A stretch of DNA of 6,633 bases from Eubacterium sp. UBA3279 (GCA_002361775.1 DETV01000055.1:545-7177), one strand, 5' to 3'; positions 1 through 5,455 are shown, counted from the stretch's first letter. A program made the numbers and translations. Notes: generated by a model not told the origin, from the sequence alone.

Positions 1-220
1 TGTCCCATGCCCAATTCTTCCCTCTAACACCTCTACTTTTACTCCAAATTGGGCATATACGCTTAGCTTCCCTGTCCCATGCCCAATTTTCCCCTCTAAC
101 ACCTCCACTTCTACTCAAAATTGGGCATGAGACATTATTTCCCTGTCTCATGCCCAACTCTCTCCAACACCTCTATTTTTTCTCCCACTTGAACATATCC
201 GCTTAATTTCCCTGTCCCTT
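1..220. repeat. Degenerate ~70-bp tandem repeat with nested palindromes
   Basis: Three consecutive units start at 1, 73 and 144 (lengths 72, 71, 69) and a fourth begins at 213 but soon diverges. Each unit starts TGTCCCATGCCCAA or a close variant, has a CT-rich middle containing AACACCTC, and ends with a CTTA or TTAT core followed by TTCCC. Units 1 and 2 each carry an internal inverted repeat: 7-16 with 47-56 (10 bp) and 79-90 with 117-128 (12 bp). Unit 3 has lost most of its symmetry. The unit-3/unit-4 boundary overlaps the stop codon of the minus-strand gene ending at 203, so that gene's final codons are made of repeat sequence. The pattern resembles REP/BIME-type palindromic intergenic repeats, but I cannot assign a named family. 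Confidence 0.85.
117..157 (-). terminator. Intrinsic terminator downstream of the CNNM-family gene
   Basis: Positions 144-157 and 121-134 form a perfect 14-bp stem (TTGGGCATGAGACA as read on the minus strand) around a 9-nt loop. It is followed on the minus strand by TTTT at 117-120. It lies about 45 nt past the stop codon of the gene ending at 203. The stem straddles the boundary of repeat units 2 and 3. The T-run is short, so efficiency is uncertain, but the stem is very stable. Confidence 0.65.
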
Positions 221-1522
221 ATTTACCTCTTTCCCCTTCAATTTTACCACTGCTCCCTCGATCATATGATTTTTCACACCATATATTTGCATACTCAATT
301 CATCAGTTTCCACCGAAAACTCTTCTCCTGCATCCGGTACTCTGCCTAATACATCACATACAAACCCATTAAACGTATCAAATTCTTCTGTCGGAAGTGT
401 AATTCCCAGTTCTTCTTCCACTTCATCCAATGGCGCTGCTCCCTGTATCACCCAGGTATCTTCTCCCGTTTTTTCAATTTCTCTCGGTTTATCTCCCTCT
501 TCTTTTTCCTCCAGATCCCCTACCAGAGCTTCCATCAAATCATGAAGCGTAATAATTCCTGTCATTCCACCATACTCATCAATCAAAACTGCAAAATATT
601 CCCGGCGTTCCTTCATCTGCCTGAACAATACATTTGCTTTCATATTTTCCGGAATGAAAAAAGCAGGTTCCACGCAATTATGTATCACTTCTTCCCGGGA
701 ACCCGGCTGCATACGGAAGTAATCTCTTGTATCCAGAACTCCCTCAATATCATCTCTGTTTTCTCCACAAACAGGGTATTTCGTATGACGGTTTGCAAGA
801 ACAATTTCATTCCAGATTTCCAGGTTATCTTCTCTTGACAGATATACCACTTCTCTCCGGTGAGTACAAATTTCCTCCACAGAAATATCATCAAACTCAA
901 ATACATTCTGAATCATTTCCGTTTCTTCTTCTTGGATGGTTCCCTTTTTACTTCCTTCCAGTAACATCATTCTAATTTCTTCTTCACTGACTGTTTCTTC
1001 TTCTTCCTCTGGATTTATCCGCAGCAGACGAAGCACCAGATTAGTGGATTTTGTGAGAATCCATACCACCGGGGCACAGATAATTGATACAAAATACAAC
1101 ATATTCGCCATTCCCAATGCAAGCTTATCTGCTTTTTTCATGGCGATACGCTTCGGAACCAATTCACCAAATACCAGATTAAAATATCCCAAAATCACTG
1201 TGATCACCACAATAGCTGCAGATTTTAACACTCCTTCTGCCACGGGAACCCCCGCTCCCACAAGAGCAGCCGCCAGAGAATCAGCAAAATTCTCTGCCGC
1301 AAACGCACTCTGTAACAGCGATGCCAAAGTGATAGCCACCTGTATGGTTGCCAGAAAACGGGATGGCTGTTTTGTCAGACTCAGCAATTTCCCGGCTCTT
1401 TTATCTCCCTGGTCTGCCAGACTCCTCAACTTTGTCTCATTCATGGAAATAACCGCAATTTCTGCACTGGCAAAAACAGCATTTAAAAAAATCAAGATTA
1501 CTAATAAAATAATAGGCTGCAT
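203..1522 (-). CDS. CNNM/CorC-type hemolysin-family membrane protein, probable Mg2+ exporter (DUF21-CBS-CorC_HlyC)
   Basis: This 439-residue protein matches the usual length and domain order of bacterial CNNM/CorC transporters. The N-terminal DUF21 domain (about 1-170) has hydrophobic segments near 3-25, 57-78, 98-118 and 135-165, and the family motif GELVPKR at 119-125. A CBS-pair region follows (about 205-338), containing LIDEYGGMTGIITLHDL (313-329) and EALVGDLEEK. A C-terminal CorC_HlyC domain (about 350-430) includes the FDTFNGFV block at 381-388. Characterised relatives such as CorC and Bacillus subtilis MpfA are linked to Mg2+ efflux; the 'hemolysin' label is historical. An acidic EEEEE run at 172-176 joins the membrane domain to the CBS domains. 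The ATG at 1522 is preceded by AAGGAGA (1536-1542) with a rather long 13-nt gap. The last codons lie in the flanking tandem repeat. No good promoter sits directly upstream; the nearest is 215 bp away, before a small ORF and terminator. Confidence 0.9.
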   Translation of the reverse strand: MQPIILLVILIFLNAVFASAEIAVISMNETKLRSLADQGDKRAGKLLSLTKQPSRFLATIQVAITLASLLQSAFAAENFADSLAAALVGAGVPVAEGVLKSAAIVVITVILGYFNLVFGELVPKRIAMKKADKLALGMANMLYFVSIICAPVVWILTKSTNLVLRLLRINPEEEEETVSEEEIRMMLLEGSKKGTIQEEETEMIQNVFEFDDISVEEICTHRREVVYLSREDNLEIWNEIVLANRHTKYPVCGENRDDIEGVLDTRDYFRMQPGSREEVIHNCVEPAFFIPENMKANVLFRQMKERREYFAVLIDEYGGMTGIITLHDLMEALVGDLEEKEEGDKPREIEKTGEDTWVIQGAAPLDEVEEELGITLPTEEFDTFNGFVCDVLGRVPDAGEEFSVETDELSMQIYGVKNHMIEGAVVKLKGKEVNKGQGN

Positions 1523-1578
1523 ATAATTCTTTTCTTCTCCTTATTAAAAATTTCAAAATCCAAGTAGCTAAAAATCAC

Positions 1579-1619
1579 AAAAAGGCATAACCCGTGTGTT
1601 TTTCAACACAGGCTATGCC
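1579..1619 (-). terminator. Strong intrinsic terminator between a small ORF and the CNNM-family gene (possible attenuator)
   Basis: On the minus strand, GGCATAGCCTGTGT (1619-1606) pairs with ACACGGGTTATGCC (1597-1584) around an 8-nt loop. This gives 14 continuous pairs, two of them G-U wobbles, followed by TTTTT (1583-1579) and a second T-run. The wobble pairs would be C-A mismatches in a plus-strand transcript, so the hairpin is built for minus-strand RNA. It starts one base after the stop codon of the 24-codon ORF and ends about 40 bases before the ribosome site of the CNNM-family gene. It could end an independent small transcript or act as a regulated attenuator. Confidence 0.8.
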
Positions 1620-1620
1620 C

Positions 1621-1695
1621 TTATATATCCATAATACTACATGGAACAGTCTTATATGCTGTTTCTGCATCATCACTGTCTGAACCATCTTCCAT
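1621..1695 (-). CDS. 24-residue acidic small ORF, candidate leader peptide
   Basis: ATG at 1695 to TAA at 1621 encodes 24 residues. The peptide begins MEDGSDSDDAE and ends PCSIMDI; seven residues are Asp or Glu and six of these fall in the first 11. I do not recognise it from any family. Support for translation is positional: GGAAGGGAG (1707-1715) precedes the ATG, with 11 bases between AGGGAG and the start. A sigma-A-like promoter lies about 45-70 bp upstream, and a strong terminator begins one base after the stop. The unit thus has promoter, ribosome site, ORF and terminator in the right order. An acidic N-terminus ahead of a Mg2+-linked transporter gene recalls leader peptides such as MgtL, in which acidic/proline codons destabilise ribosomes at low Mg2+. 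That functional link is inference. It could also be chance within an untranslated leader. Confidence 0.45.
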   Translation of the reverse strand: MEDGSDSDDAETAYKTVPCSIMDI

Positions 1696-1704
1696 GCGTA
1701 TATA

Positions 1705-1715
1705 CACTCCCTTCC
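1705..1715 (-). promoter_or_regulatory. Ribosome binding site of the 24-codon ORF
   Basis: GGAAGGGAGTG on the minus strand contains a purine-rich AGGGAG, 11 bases before the ATG at 1695. It is the main sequence reason to consider the short ORF translated. Confidence 0.45.
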
Positions 1716-1736
1716 AAACCATAACTTATAGATATA

Positions 1737-1765
1737 AAAATAACATACTTCCGTGAAAAAGTCAA
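1737..1765 (-). promoter_or_regulatory. Sigma-A-like promoter for the small-ORF leader
   Basis: On the minus strand, TTGACT (1765-1760) is separated by exactly 17 bp from TATTTT (1742-1737). The -35 matches five of six consensus bases and the -10 four of six. Transcription would start near 1730, giving a 5' leader of about 35 nt before the small ORF and about 205 nt before the CNNM-family gene. It is the best promoter-like sequence in the 1523-1944 gap. Confidence 0.55.
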
Positions 1766-1846
1766 TGTTCTCTCCATCCGGCAAAATAGTACAAAACTGA
1801 CACGTATGCTTTCAGGATTCTTGTATCCCAAACTCCCGCAATACAA

Positions 1847-1865
1847 AGAGAGGGTATCCCTCTCT
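1847..1865 (-). terminator. Short hairpin after the permease gene, possible weak terminator
   Basis: AGAGAGGG and CCCTCTCT form a perfect 8-bp stem with a 3-nt loop, 80 bases past the permease stop codon. The minus-strand tail is TTTGTATT, a broken T-run, so termination would be weak. Between this hairpin and the permease stop is an A/T-rich stretch (about 1902-1935) with long A and T runs but no good GC stem. No other terminator for the permease operon is visible. Confidence 0.35.
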
Positions 1866-1944
1866 CATCTCACCAGATAATTGAGTGACCCCTCTCCATC
1901 ATTTTTTTTAATTATTTTTCAAAAAAACTATAAAACCCTACCTG

Positions 1945-3255
1945 TTACTTTTTATCCTTCGGTAAAATCAGGTTCAACACAATTGCTGTAATGGCTGTAA
2001 CAACTACCGGTGATTTTCCAAACACTGTTGTTACCCAGGCTGGGAATCCTGCCAACGCATCTGAACACTGTGTAATTCCCATTCCCAAAGCTACGGATAA
2101 ACCTACAATAGAAGTATTTCTATATGTAAGAGGCTGCTGCGCCACCAGTTTTATACCTGTCATAGCAATTGATGCAAATACTGAAATGGTAGCTCCTCCC
2201 AATACACACTGAGGAATTGTGGTAAGCAGAGCAGAAAATTTTGGAACAAATCCGGCCACCAGGATAATCACTGCTGCCAGTCCCAATACCATACGGTTTA
2301 CTACTTTTGTTGTTGCCACGATACCCACATTCTGACTGAATGTAGCTGTAGGCAAACCGCCAAAGAAAGAACCTAACACATTTGTAAGACCATATCCCAC
2401 AATACCGCCGGACAACTCTTTATCTGTGGGTTCCCGATCCAGACCGCCTCCGGAAGTGGCAGAAAAATCTCCAATTGCCTGCACAGAATTAATAACAAAT
2501 AAAATCACCATGGTTATAATGGCAGATGGTTCAAATTTCATTCCAAAATACATGGGACGAGGCACCTGGAATAATCCGGCAGTTCCCACGGAAGAAAGAT
2601 CTATCATGCCAAAAAATGCGGAAATAATATATCCCACAACCATACCAATCAGGATAGAAGCCAGTTTCCATACTCCTTTTGCAAAATGATTCAACCCGGT
2701 TACCACTGCCAGGGTAAGAAATCCTACCAGCCAGTTTTTCCATGATCCATAATCAGGTGAAGACGCCCCTCCTGCCATATATTTTACAGCCGTCGGATAC
2801 AAAGACAAACCAATCGTGAATACCACTGTTCCTGTGATCAGCGGCGGAAATAATACACGCAATTTTTTCACAAAAATACCCACGAAAATTGCCACAATAC
2901 CACCAATCAACTGGGCTCCCAAAATCGTTGCAATATCATATCCTTCTACAATAGCCTGCATACTGGGCAAATAAGCGAAACTTACGCCCATGATTACCGG
3001 AAGACCGGAACCAATTTTTCCACCCAATGGAAATAACTGTACTAACGTGGAAATTGCAGCAATAAATAATGCGGTCTGAACAAAGATAACCTTGTCTCCC
3101 CCATTCAATCCTGCCATACCAGCGATAACAATCGCCGGGGTAACACATCCCACGATCATGGCCACTACGTGCTGTAGCGCCAGAGGAAATGCCTGAGAAA
3201 ACTTGGGTACGCCGTTCAATTCAAATACAGATGCATACTTCTTATTTGTTTTCAT
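1945..3255 (-). CDS. NCS2/NAT-family nucleobase permease (xanthine/uracil type)
   Basis: This 436-residue polytopic membrane protein of the nucleobase-ascorbate transporter (NCS2) family should import a purine or pyrimidine base by ion symport. Length is normal. The N-terminal LQHVVAM (27-33) has the conserved Gln-His of TM1. The NAT signature QNVGIVATTK occupies 308-317, matching the QNxGxxxxT[K/R] pattern. The TM8 region reads NSVQAIGDFSATSGG (256-270); Gln259 sits where characterised xanthine and urate carriers have an essential Glu. The exact substrate cannot be read from sequence; a xanthine or uracil label is family-level. The ATG at 3255 is chosen because AGAGGAG (3265-3271) lies 9 bases upstream; the in-frame extension to 3333 only overlaps the peptidase gene. 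The start overlaps the peptidase's 3' end by 14 bp, implying co-transcription and perhaps translational coupling. No purine riboswitch lies directly upstream, since that DNA is coding. Confidence 0.9.
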   Translation of the reverse strand: MKTNKKYASVFELNGVPKFSQAFPLALQHVVAMIVGCVTPAIVIAGMAGLNGGDKVIFVQTALFIAAISTLVQLFPLGGKIGSGLPVIMGVSFAYLPSMQAIVEGYDIATILGAQLIGGIVAIFVGIFVKKLRVLFPPLITGTVVFTIGLSLYPTAVKYMAGGASSPDYGSWKNWLVGFLTLAVVTGLNHFAKGVWKLASILIGMVVGYIISAFFGMIDLSSVGTAGLFQVPRPMYFGMKFEPSAIITMVILFVINSVQAIGDFSATSGGGLDREPTDKELSGGIVGYGLTNVLGSFFGGLPTATFSQNVGIVATTKVVNRMVLGLAAVIILVAGFVPKFSALLTTIPQCVLGGATISVFASIAMTGIKLVAQQPLTYRNTSIVGLSVALGMGITQCSDALAGFPAWVTTVFGKSPVVVTAITAIVLNLILPKDKK

Positions 3256-3805
3256 TTGTTTTTTCTCCTCTCGCCTTCGTTCCATACCTTTTTCTGTCCA
3301 ACACAGCAGATATAATTTCCAGGATAAGGGCAACCCCGATCACACCTACCGCTATCATTTTTCCTGTAAGACTGGTCAACATCAGCGCCAGCTTACCGAT
3401 TACAGGAACAGACAGAACTACCTTCCCGATAAAATTATCGTAGGGAACAGGATTCATATCTTCCGTCTGATTTGCATCGCCTTTCGTGATGAATTCACCC
3501 ATGACCACACGATTTTCCACCACCCGATGAGTAATGATCGCATTGGAATCTCTTGCTCCATAAAAAGCAATTACCTCATCCACCTGCATATCTTCCGGCG
3601 CGCTATCCTTAATATATACCAGACTTCCCACTGGAATAGCCGGCTCCATGCTTCCGCTCACCACAGAATATATGTGATATCCCATCAATCTGGGAACGGT
3701 AAGGGGCAGGCAAAATAATACCAGCACTACAAGCAAAGCAGTGCCCAGTGCACCGCAAATTACGGCCACCGGGCTTTTTTTATATCTTTTTCTGCTCAAA
3801 TCCAT
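3242..3805 (-). CDS. sipW: Signal peptidase I, SipW/ER type
   Basis: This 187-residue membrane serine protease removes signal peptides from exported proteins. A cytoplasmic N-terminus (RKRYKK) precedes a membrane segment at about 13-38. The catalytic serine block VVSGSMEP (48-55) has Ser52 as nucleophile. ITHRVV (91-96) supplies His93, where bacterial-type enzymes have Lys; this His marks the archaeal/ER/SipW class. KGDAN (108-112) carries the conserved Asp110. A second hydrophobic segment (about 148-169) precedes a basic tail, as in Bacillus SipW. SipW enzymes often serve one or a few neighbouring substrates such as matrix fibres or pilins; the surface protein encoded 42 bp upstream is the obvious candidate (inference). 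The ATG at 3805 lies almost on top of its AGAGGA; the TTG two codons later (3799) has better spacing and may be the true start. The gene overlaps the permease start. Confidence 0.9.
   Translation of the reverse strand: MDLSRKRYKKSPVAVICGALGTALLVVLVLFCLPLTVPRLMGYHIYSVVSGSMEPAIPVGSLVYIKDSAPEDMQVDEVIAFYGARDSNAIITHRVVENRVVMGEFITKGDANQTEDMNPVPYDNFIGKVVLSVPVIGKLALMLTSLTGKMIAVGVIGVALILEIISAVLDRKRYGTKARGEKTNENK
3265..3271 (-). promoter_or_regulatory. Ribosome binding site fixing the permease start
   Basis: AGAGGAG on the minus strand is 9 bases before the ATG at 3255. It lies inside the signal peptidase coding sequence and rules in the 436-residue permease over longer in-frame alternatives. Confidence 0.75.
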
Positions 3806-3806
3806 A

Positions 3807-3812
3807 TCCTCT
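3807..3812 (-). promoter_or_regulatory. Ribosome binding site of the signal peptidase gene, unusual spacing
   Basis: AGAGGA on the minus strand ends one base before the ATG at 3805, too close for normal initiation. Measured to the TTG at 3799, the gap is 7 bases, which is near ideal. This favours the TTG, which would remove two N-terminal residues without affecting any domain. Confidence 0.5.
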
Positions 3813-3847
3813 TTCTTCTGTTCAAGATTTGTTTACAGTAATTCACT

Positions 3848-4882
3848 TTATCTGTGTTTTTTCACGAATATGAGAAGTCCTGCCAAACCTGCAACTGCAA
3901 CAACTGCAATAGCAATTCCTGCTGCGAGAGGCATACCTTTTTTCACATCTTCCTTATCTATTTCCAGATTTCCCAATGGAGTTTCTTCTTCATCCAGATC
4001 TACCACATCCTGCTGTCCCTGAGGAACCTCATCCTCCTGAATCTCTGTGGTATCGTCAGCTCCCGGTCCCTGAGGTTCACCTTCCTCTGTTCCCGGCTCC
4101 GTGGTTCCTGCATCGGCTCCCGGTCCTGTAGTTCCAGCGTCTGTTCCCGGCCCTGTTGTTCCGGCATCTGTTCCTGTGGTTCCTGCATCCGTACCACCGG
4201 CAGTTCCTGTCGTTGCACCATCTACAGTCTCAGTCACTGTTGTGGTAATGGTTTCTCCCGGAGTGGTGACAATCTGTGTCTCCCCTTCCTGGTACACAAA
4301 AGTGAATACATTTTCAGCTTCATTTTCAGACAATGTCTTTGTCAATGCCAGAGCCTGAGGAGTATATCCTTCCACATAAATATGGGCTACCACTGGTTTT
4401 TCTCCCACATTACCGTAGTAAGTACGGCTGGGCGCCAGTTCATTTCCTGCCTCATCCTGATAATTGACAGTATAGCCAACCATATTGCCCTTAATTCCAT
4501 AAGCTACTACATAATCGGCATCTCCTGTAACAGGGAAATAAGGAACTGCAACTTCATTGTTATCTCTTCCGCTTCGGCGAACTCCTTTTACATAATACTT
4601 ACTGTCATCCTTCATGGTGACTGCACCTGCCTGTGCATCAAATGATACCACATCATTGGCTTTAAGTCCACTGACAATTATTTTTCCATTCTCTTCACTC
4701 ACTTTGTATCCGGCTCCTGTAATACTCAAACCGGCGGTTCCTGAAAGACTCCCCTGATTTCCTGCGTCAAATGTGACTTTGTATGTATACTCTGCATCTG
4801 CCGCAGATACATTAATAACAGAAATTCCAAAGAGCAGACATACTGTAGCCACAGATGTGAAAAACTTTTTCATTTTCTTCAT
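3848..4882 (-). CDS. MucBP-domain surface protein with signal peptide and C-terminal membrane anchor
   Basis: This 344-residue exported protein is probably an adhesin-like or structural surface component. The signal peptide (1-26) has a KKMKK basic start and hydrophobic core, with likely cleavage after NVSA. Residues 27-134 form a beta-rich domain I cannot name. Residues 135-198 look like a MucBP domain: YTVNYQDEAGNELAPS, a GNVGEKP turn, then EGYTPQ and FTFVYQ. A Thr/Gly/Pro-rich stalk follows, with TDAGTTGPG-type repeats (231-264), then an acidic stretch (265-312), a transmembrane helix (about 317-340) and a KKHR stop-transfer tail. There is no LPXTG motif, so the protein should stay membrane-anchored unless a non-canonical sorting signal exists. 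ATG 4882 is chosen over the long upstream extension because GGGGAG lies 8 bases before it and a signal peptide starts there. It is first in an operon with the signal peptidase and permease. Confidence 0.85.
   Translation of the reverse strand: MKKMKKFFTSVATVCLLFGISVINVSAADAEYTYKVTFDAGNQGSLSGTAGLSITGAGYKVSEENGKIIVSGLKANDVVSFDAQAGAVTMKDDSKYYVKGVRRSGRDNNEVAVPYFPVTGDADYVVAYGIKGNMVGYTVNYQDEAGNELAPSRTYYGNVGEKPVVAHIYVEGYTPQALALTKTLSENEAENVFTFVYQEGETQIVTTPGETITTTVTETVDGATTGTAGGTDAGTTGTDAGTTGPGTDAGTTGPGADAGTTEPGTEEGEPQGPGADDTTEIQEDEVPQGQQDVVDLDEEETPLGNLEIDKEDVKKGMPLAAGIAIAVVAVAGLAGLLIFVKKHR
4091..4192 (-). repeat. Tandem 27-bp-type repeats encoding the TDAGTTGPG stalk
   Basis: Four copies of a 7-9-residue unit (TDAGTTG, TDAGTTGPG twice, ADAGTTEPG) occupy residues 231-264 of the surface protein. 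The copies differ mostly at synonymous third positions, suggesting that the peptide repeat is maintained rather than freshly copied. Copy number could still vary between strains. Confidence 0.75.
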
Positions 4883-4890
4883 GATTTCTG

Positions 4891-4896
4891 CTCCCC
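4891..4896 (-). promoter_or_regulatory. Ribosome binding site of the surface protein gene
   Basis: GGGGAG on the minus strand lies 8 bases before the ATG at 4882. Together with the signal peptide that begins there, it sets the start and excludes the 60-residue upstream extension, which overlaps the divergent gene. Confidence 0.7.
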
Positions 4897-4930
4897 TTCC
4901 TTCGTTATCCGTCCCATACCACGGCCAGAG

Positions 4931-4938
4931 AGGAGGGA
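4931..4938 (+). promoter_or_regulatory. Ribosome binding site of the pilin-like gene
   Basis: AGGAGGGA lies just before two consecutive ATG codons at 4941 and 4944. The gap from AGGAGG is 4 bases to the first and 7 to the second, so the second ATG may be preferred. Only 58 bp separate this start from the divergent gene's start, and I see no clear sigma-A promoter in either direction there. Promoters may lie inside the opposing coding regions. Confidence 0.7.
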
Positions 4939-4940
4939 GA

Positions 4941-5453
4941 ATGATGAACTCAGCCCCAAAGCGTTCCGTGATCAGTACCGGAACCACTACCATTGTGTTG
5001 ATTTTTGTGCTTTTATGTCTCCTTACCTTTTCCGTTCTTTCTCTGGTAAGCGCCAGAGCCAATATGAAAATGAGTCAAAAAAGCGCTGATCACACTACCG
5101 CCTTCTATCAGGCGGAAAATACAGCCAATACCATTTTAAACAATGTAATTCACTGTGTGGAAGAACATAAGAATATGACAGATTCTTCCGCCTTTTATGC
5201 CCAGGTGCGTTCTCAGTTGGAAGGTTCTGACGGGATTACATTTTCTTCTGAAAATGTTCTTACCTGGCAGGTTCCCATAAAAGAAAATCAATTTCTCAAT
5301 GTGACAATTTCACTTTCTCTGGAACCCTTATCCAATAGAAATCATTATCAGATTATCACCTGGAATACTTCAAACAGCTATGAATGGGGCGAAGATCAGA
5401 CCATCCCCCTTCCTCAAAAAGATACTTTTCCAGATATTTCTACGGAGGAATAA
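4941..5453 (+). CDS. Single-pass membrane protein resembling PilX-type accessory pilins
   Basis: This 170-residue protein (169 if the ATG at 4944 is used) has a short polar N-terminus, one strongly hydrophobic segment (about 15-38, GTTTIVLIFVLLCLLTF and onward) and a heptad-friendly helix (about 42-75) containing AFYQAENTA. It ends in a beta-rich C-terminal half. A hydrophobic helix running into an 'A-x-x-A-E' amphipathic helix is the layout of PilX-type and other minor pilin-like proteins. It lacks the glutamate expected at position 5 after a prepilin cleavage glycine, so it is not a textbook prepilin. Its gene sits 2 bp upstream of pilT on the same strand, so the two are surely co-transcribed; a role in a type IV pilus or secretion filament is likely but inferred. 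Its sequence alone gives no precise function. The longer in-frame reading back to 4773 runs antisense through the surface protein gene and is rejected. Confidence 0.7.
   Translation: MMNSAPKRSVISTGTTTIVLIFVLLCLLTFSVLSLVSARANMKMSQKSADHTTAFYQAENTANTILNNVIHCVEEHKNMTDSSAFYAQVRSQLEGSDGITFSSENVLTWQVPIKENQFLNVTISLSLEPLSNRNHYQIITWNTSNSYEWGEDQTIPLPQKDTFPDISTEE
5444..5450 (+). promoter_or_regulatory. Ribosome binding site of pilT
   Basis: GGAGGAA lies inside the last codons of the upstream gene and 5 bases before the ATG at 5456. It selects this start over in-frame codons further upstream. Confidence 0.75.
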
Positions 5454-5455
5454 AT

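Noticed and set aside
1..220. CRISPR array
   Set aside because: The ~70-bp units are contiguous and degenerate over their whole length, with no distinct spacers. The pattern is tandem duplication of a palindromic element.
936..1526. 196-codon plus-strand ORF opposite the CNNM-family gene
   Set aside because: It is the antisense shadow of the DUF21 domain; no ribosome site or recognisable protein.
1575..1784. 69-codon minus-strand ORF in the gap before the CNNM-family gene
   Set aside because: It begins upstream of the likely promoter's -35, has no ribosome site, and reads straight through the strong terminator hairpin. The 24-codon ORF in another frame fits the signals better.
1523..1944. 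M-box, purine or other known riboswitch in the intergenic gap
   Set aside because: I could not find the conserved cores or a multi-stem layout of these classes; the leader before the CNNM-family gene is only about 205 nt and contains the small ORF.
3256..3333. N-terminal extension of the permease to an ATG at 3333
   Set aside because: The extra residues are polar and unlike the NCS2 N-terminus, while AGAGGAG sits at the right distance before the ATG at 3255.
3945..3990. LPXTG-type sortase signal in the surface protein
   Set aside because: The segment before the membrane helix reads ETPLGNLEID; there is no LPXTG or close variant directly preceding the helix.
3854..4645. Plus-strand open frames opposite the surface protein (Cys/Ser-rich and Val-Pro-Ala-rich)
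   Set aside because: They are shadows of the repetitive Thr/Gly/Pro-rich coding region, without ribosome sites or domain signals.
4883..4940. Divergent promoters in the 58-bp spacer
   Set aside because: The spacer is mostly two ribosome sites, and I found no TTGACA/TATAAT pair with proper spacing in either direction.
4883..5062. 60-residue N-terminal extension of the surface protein
   Set aside because: It would bury the signal peptide and runs antisense through the divergent gene. ATG 4882 has a good ribosome site.
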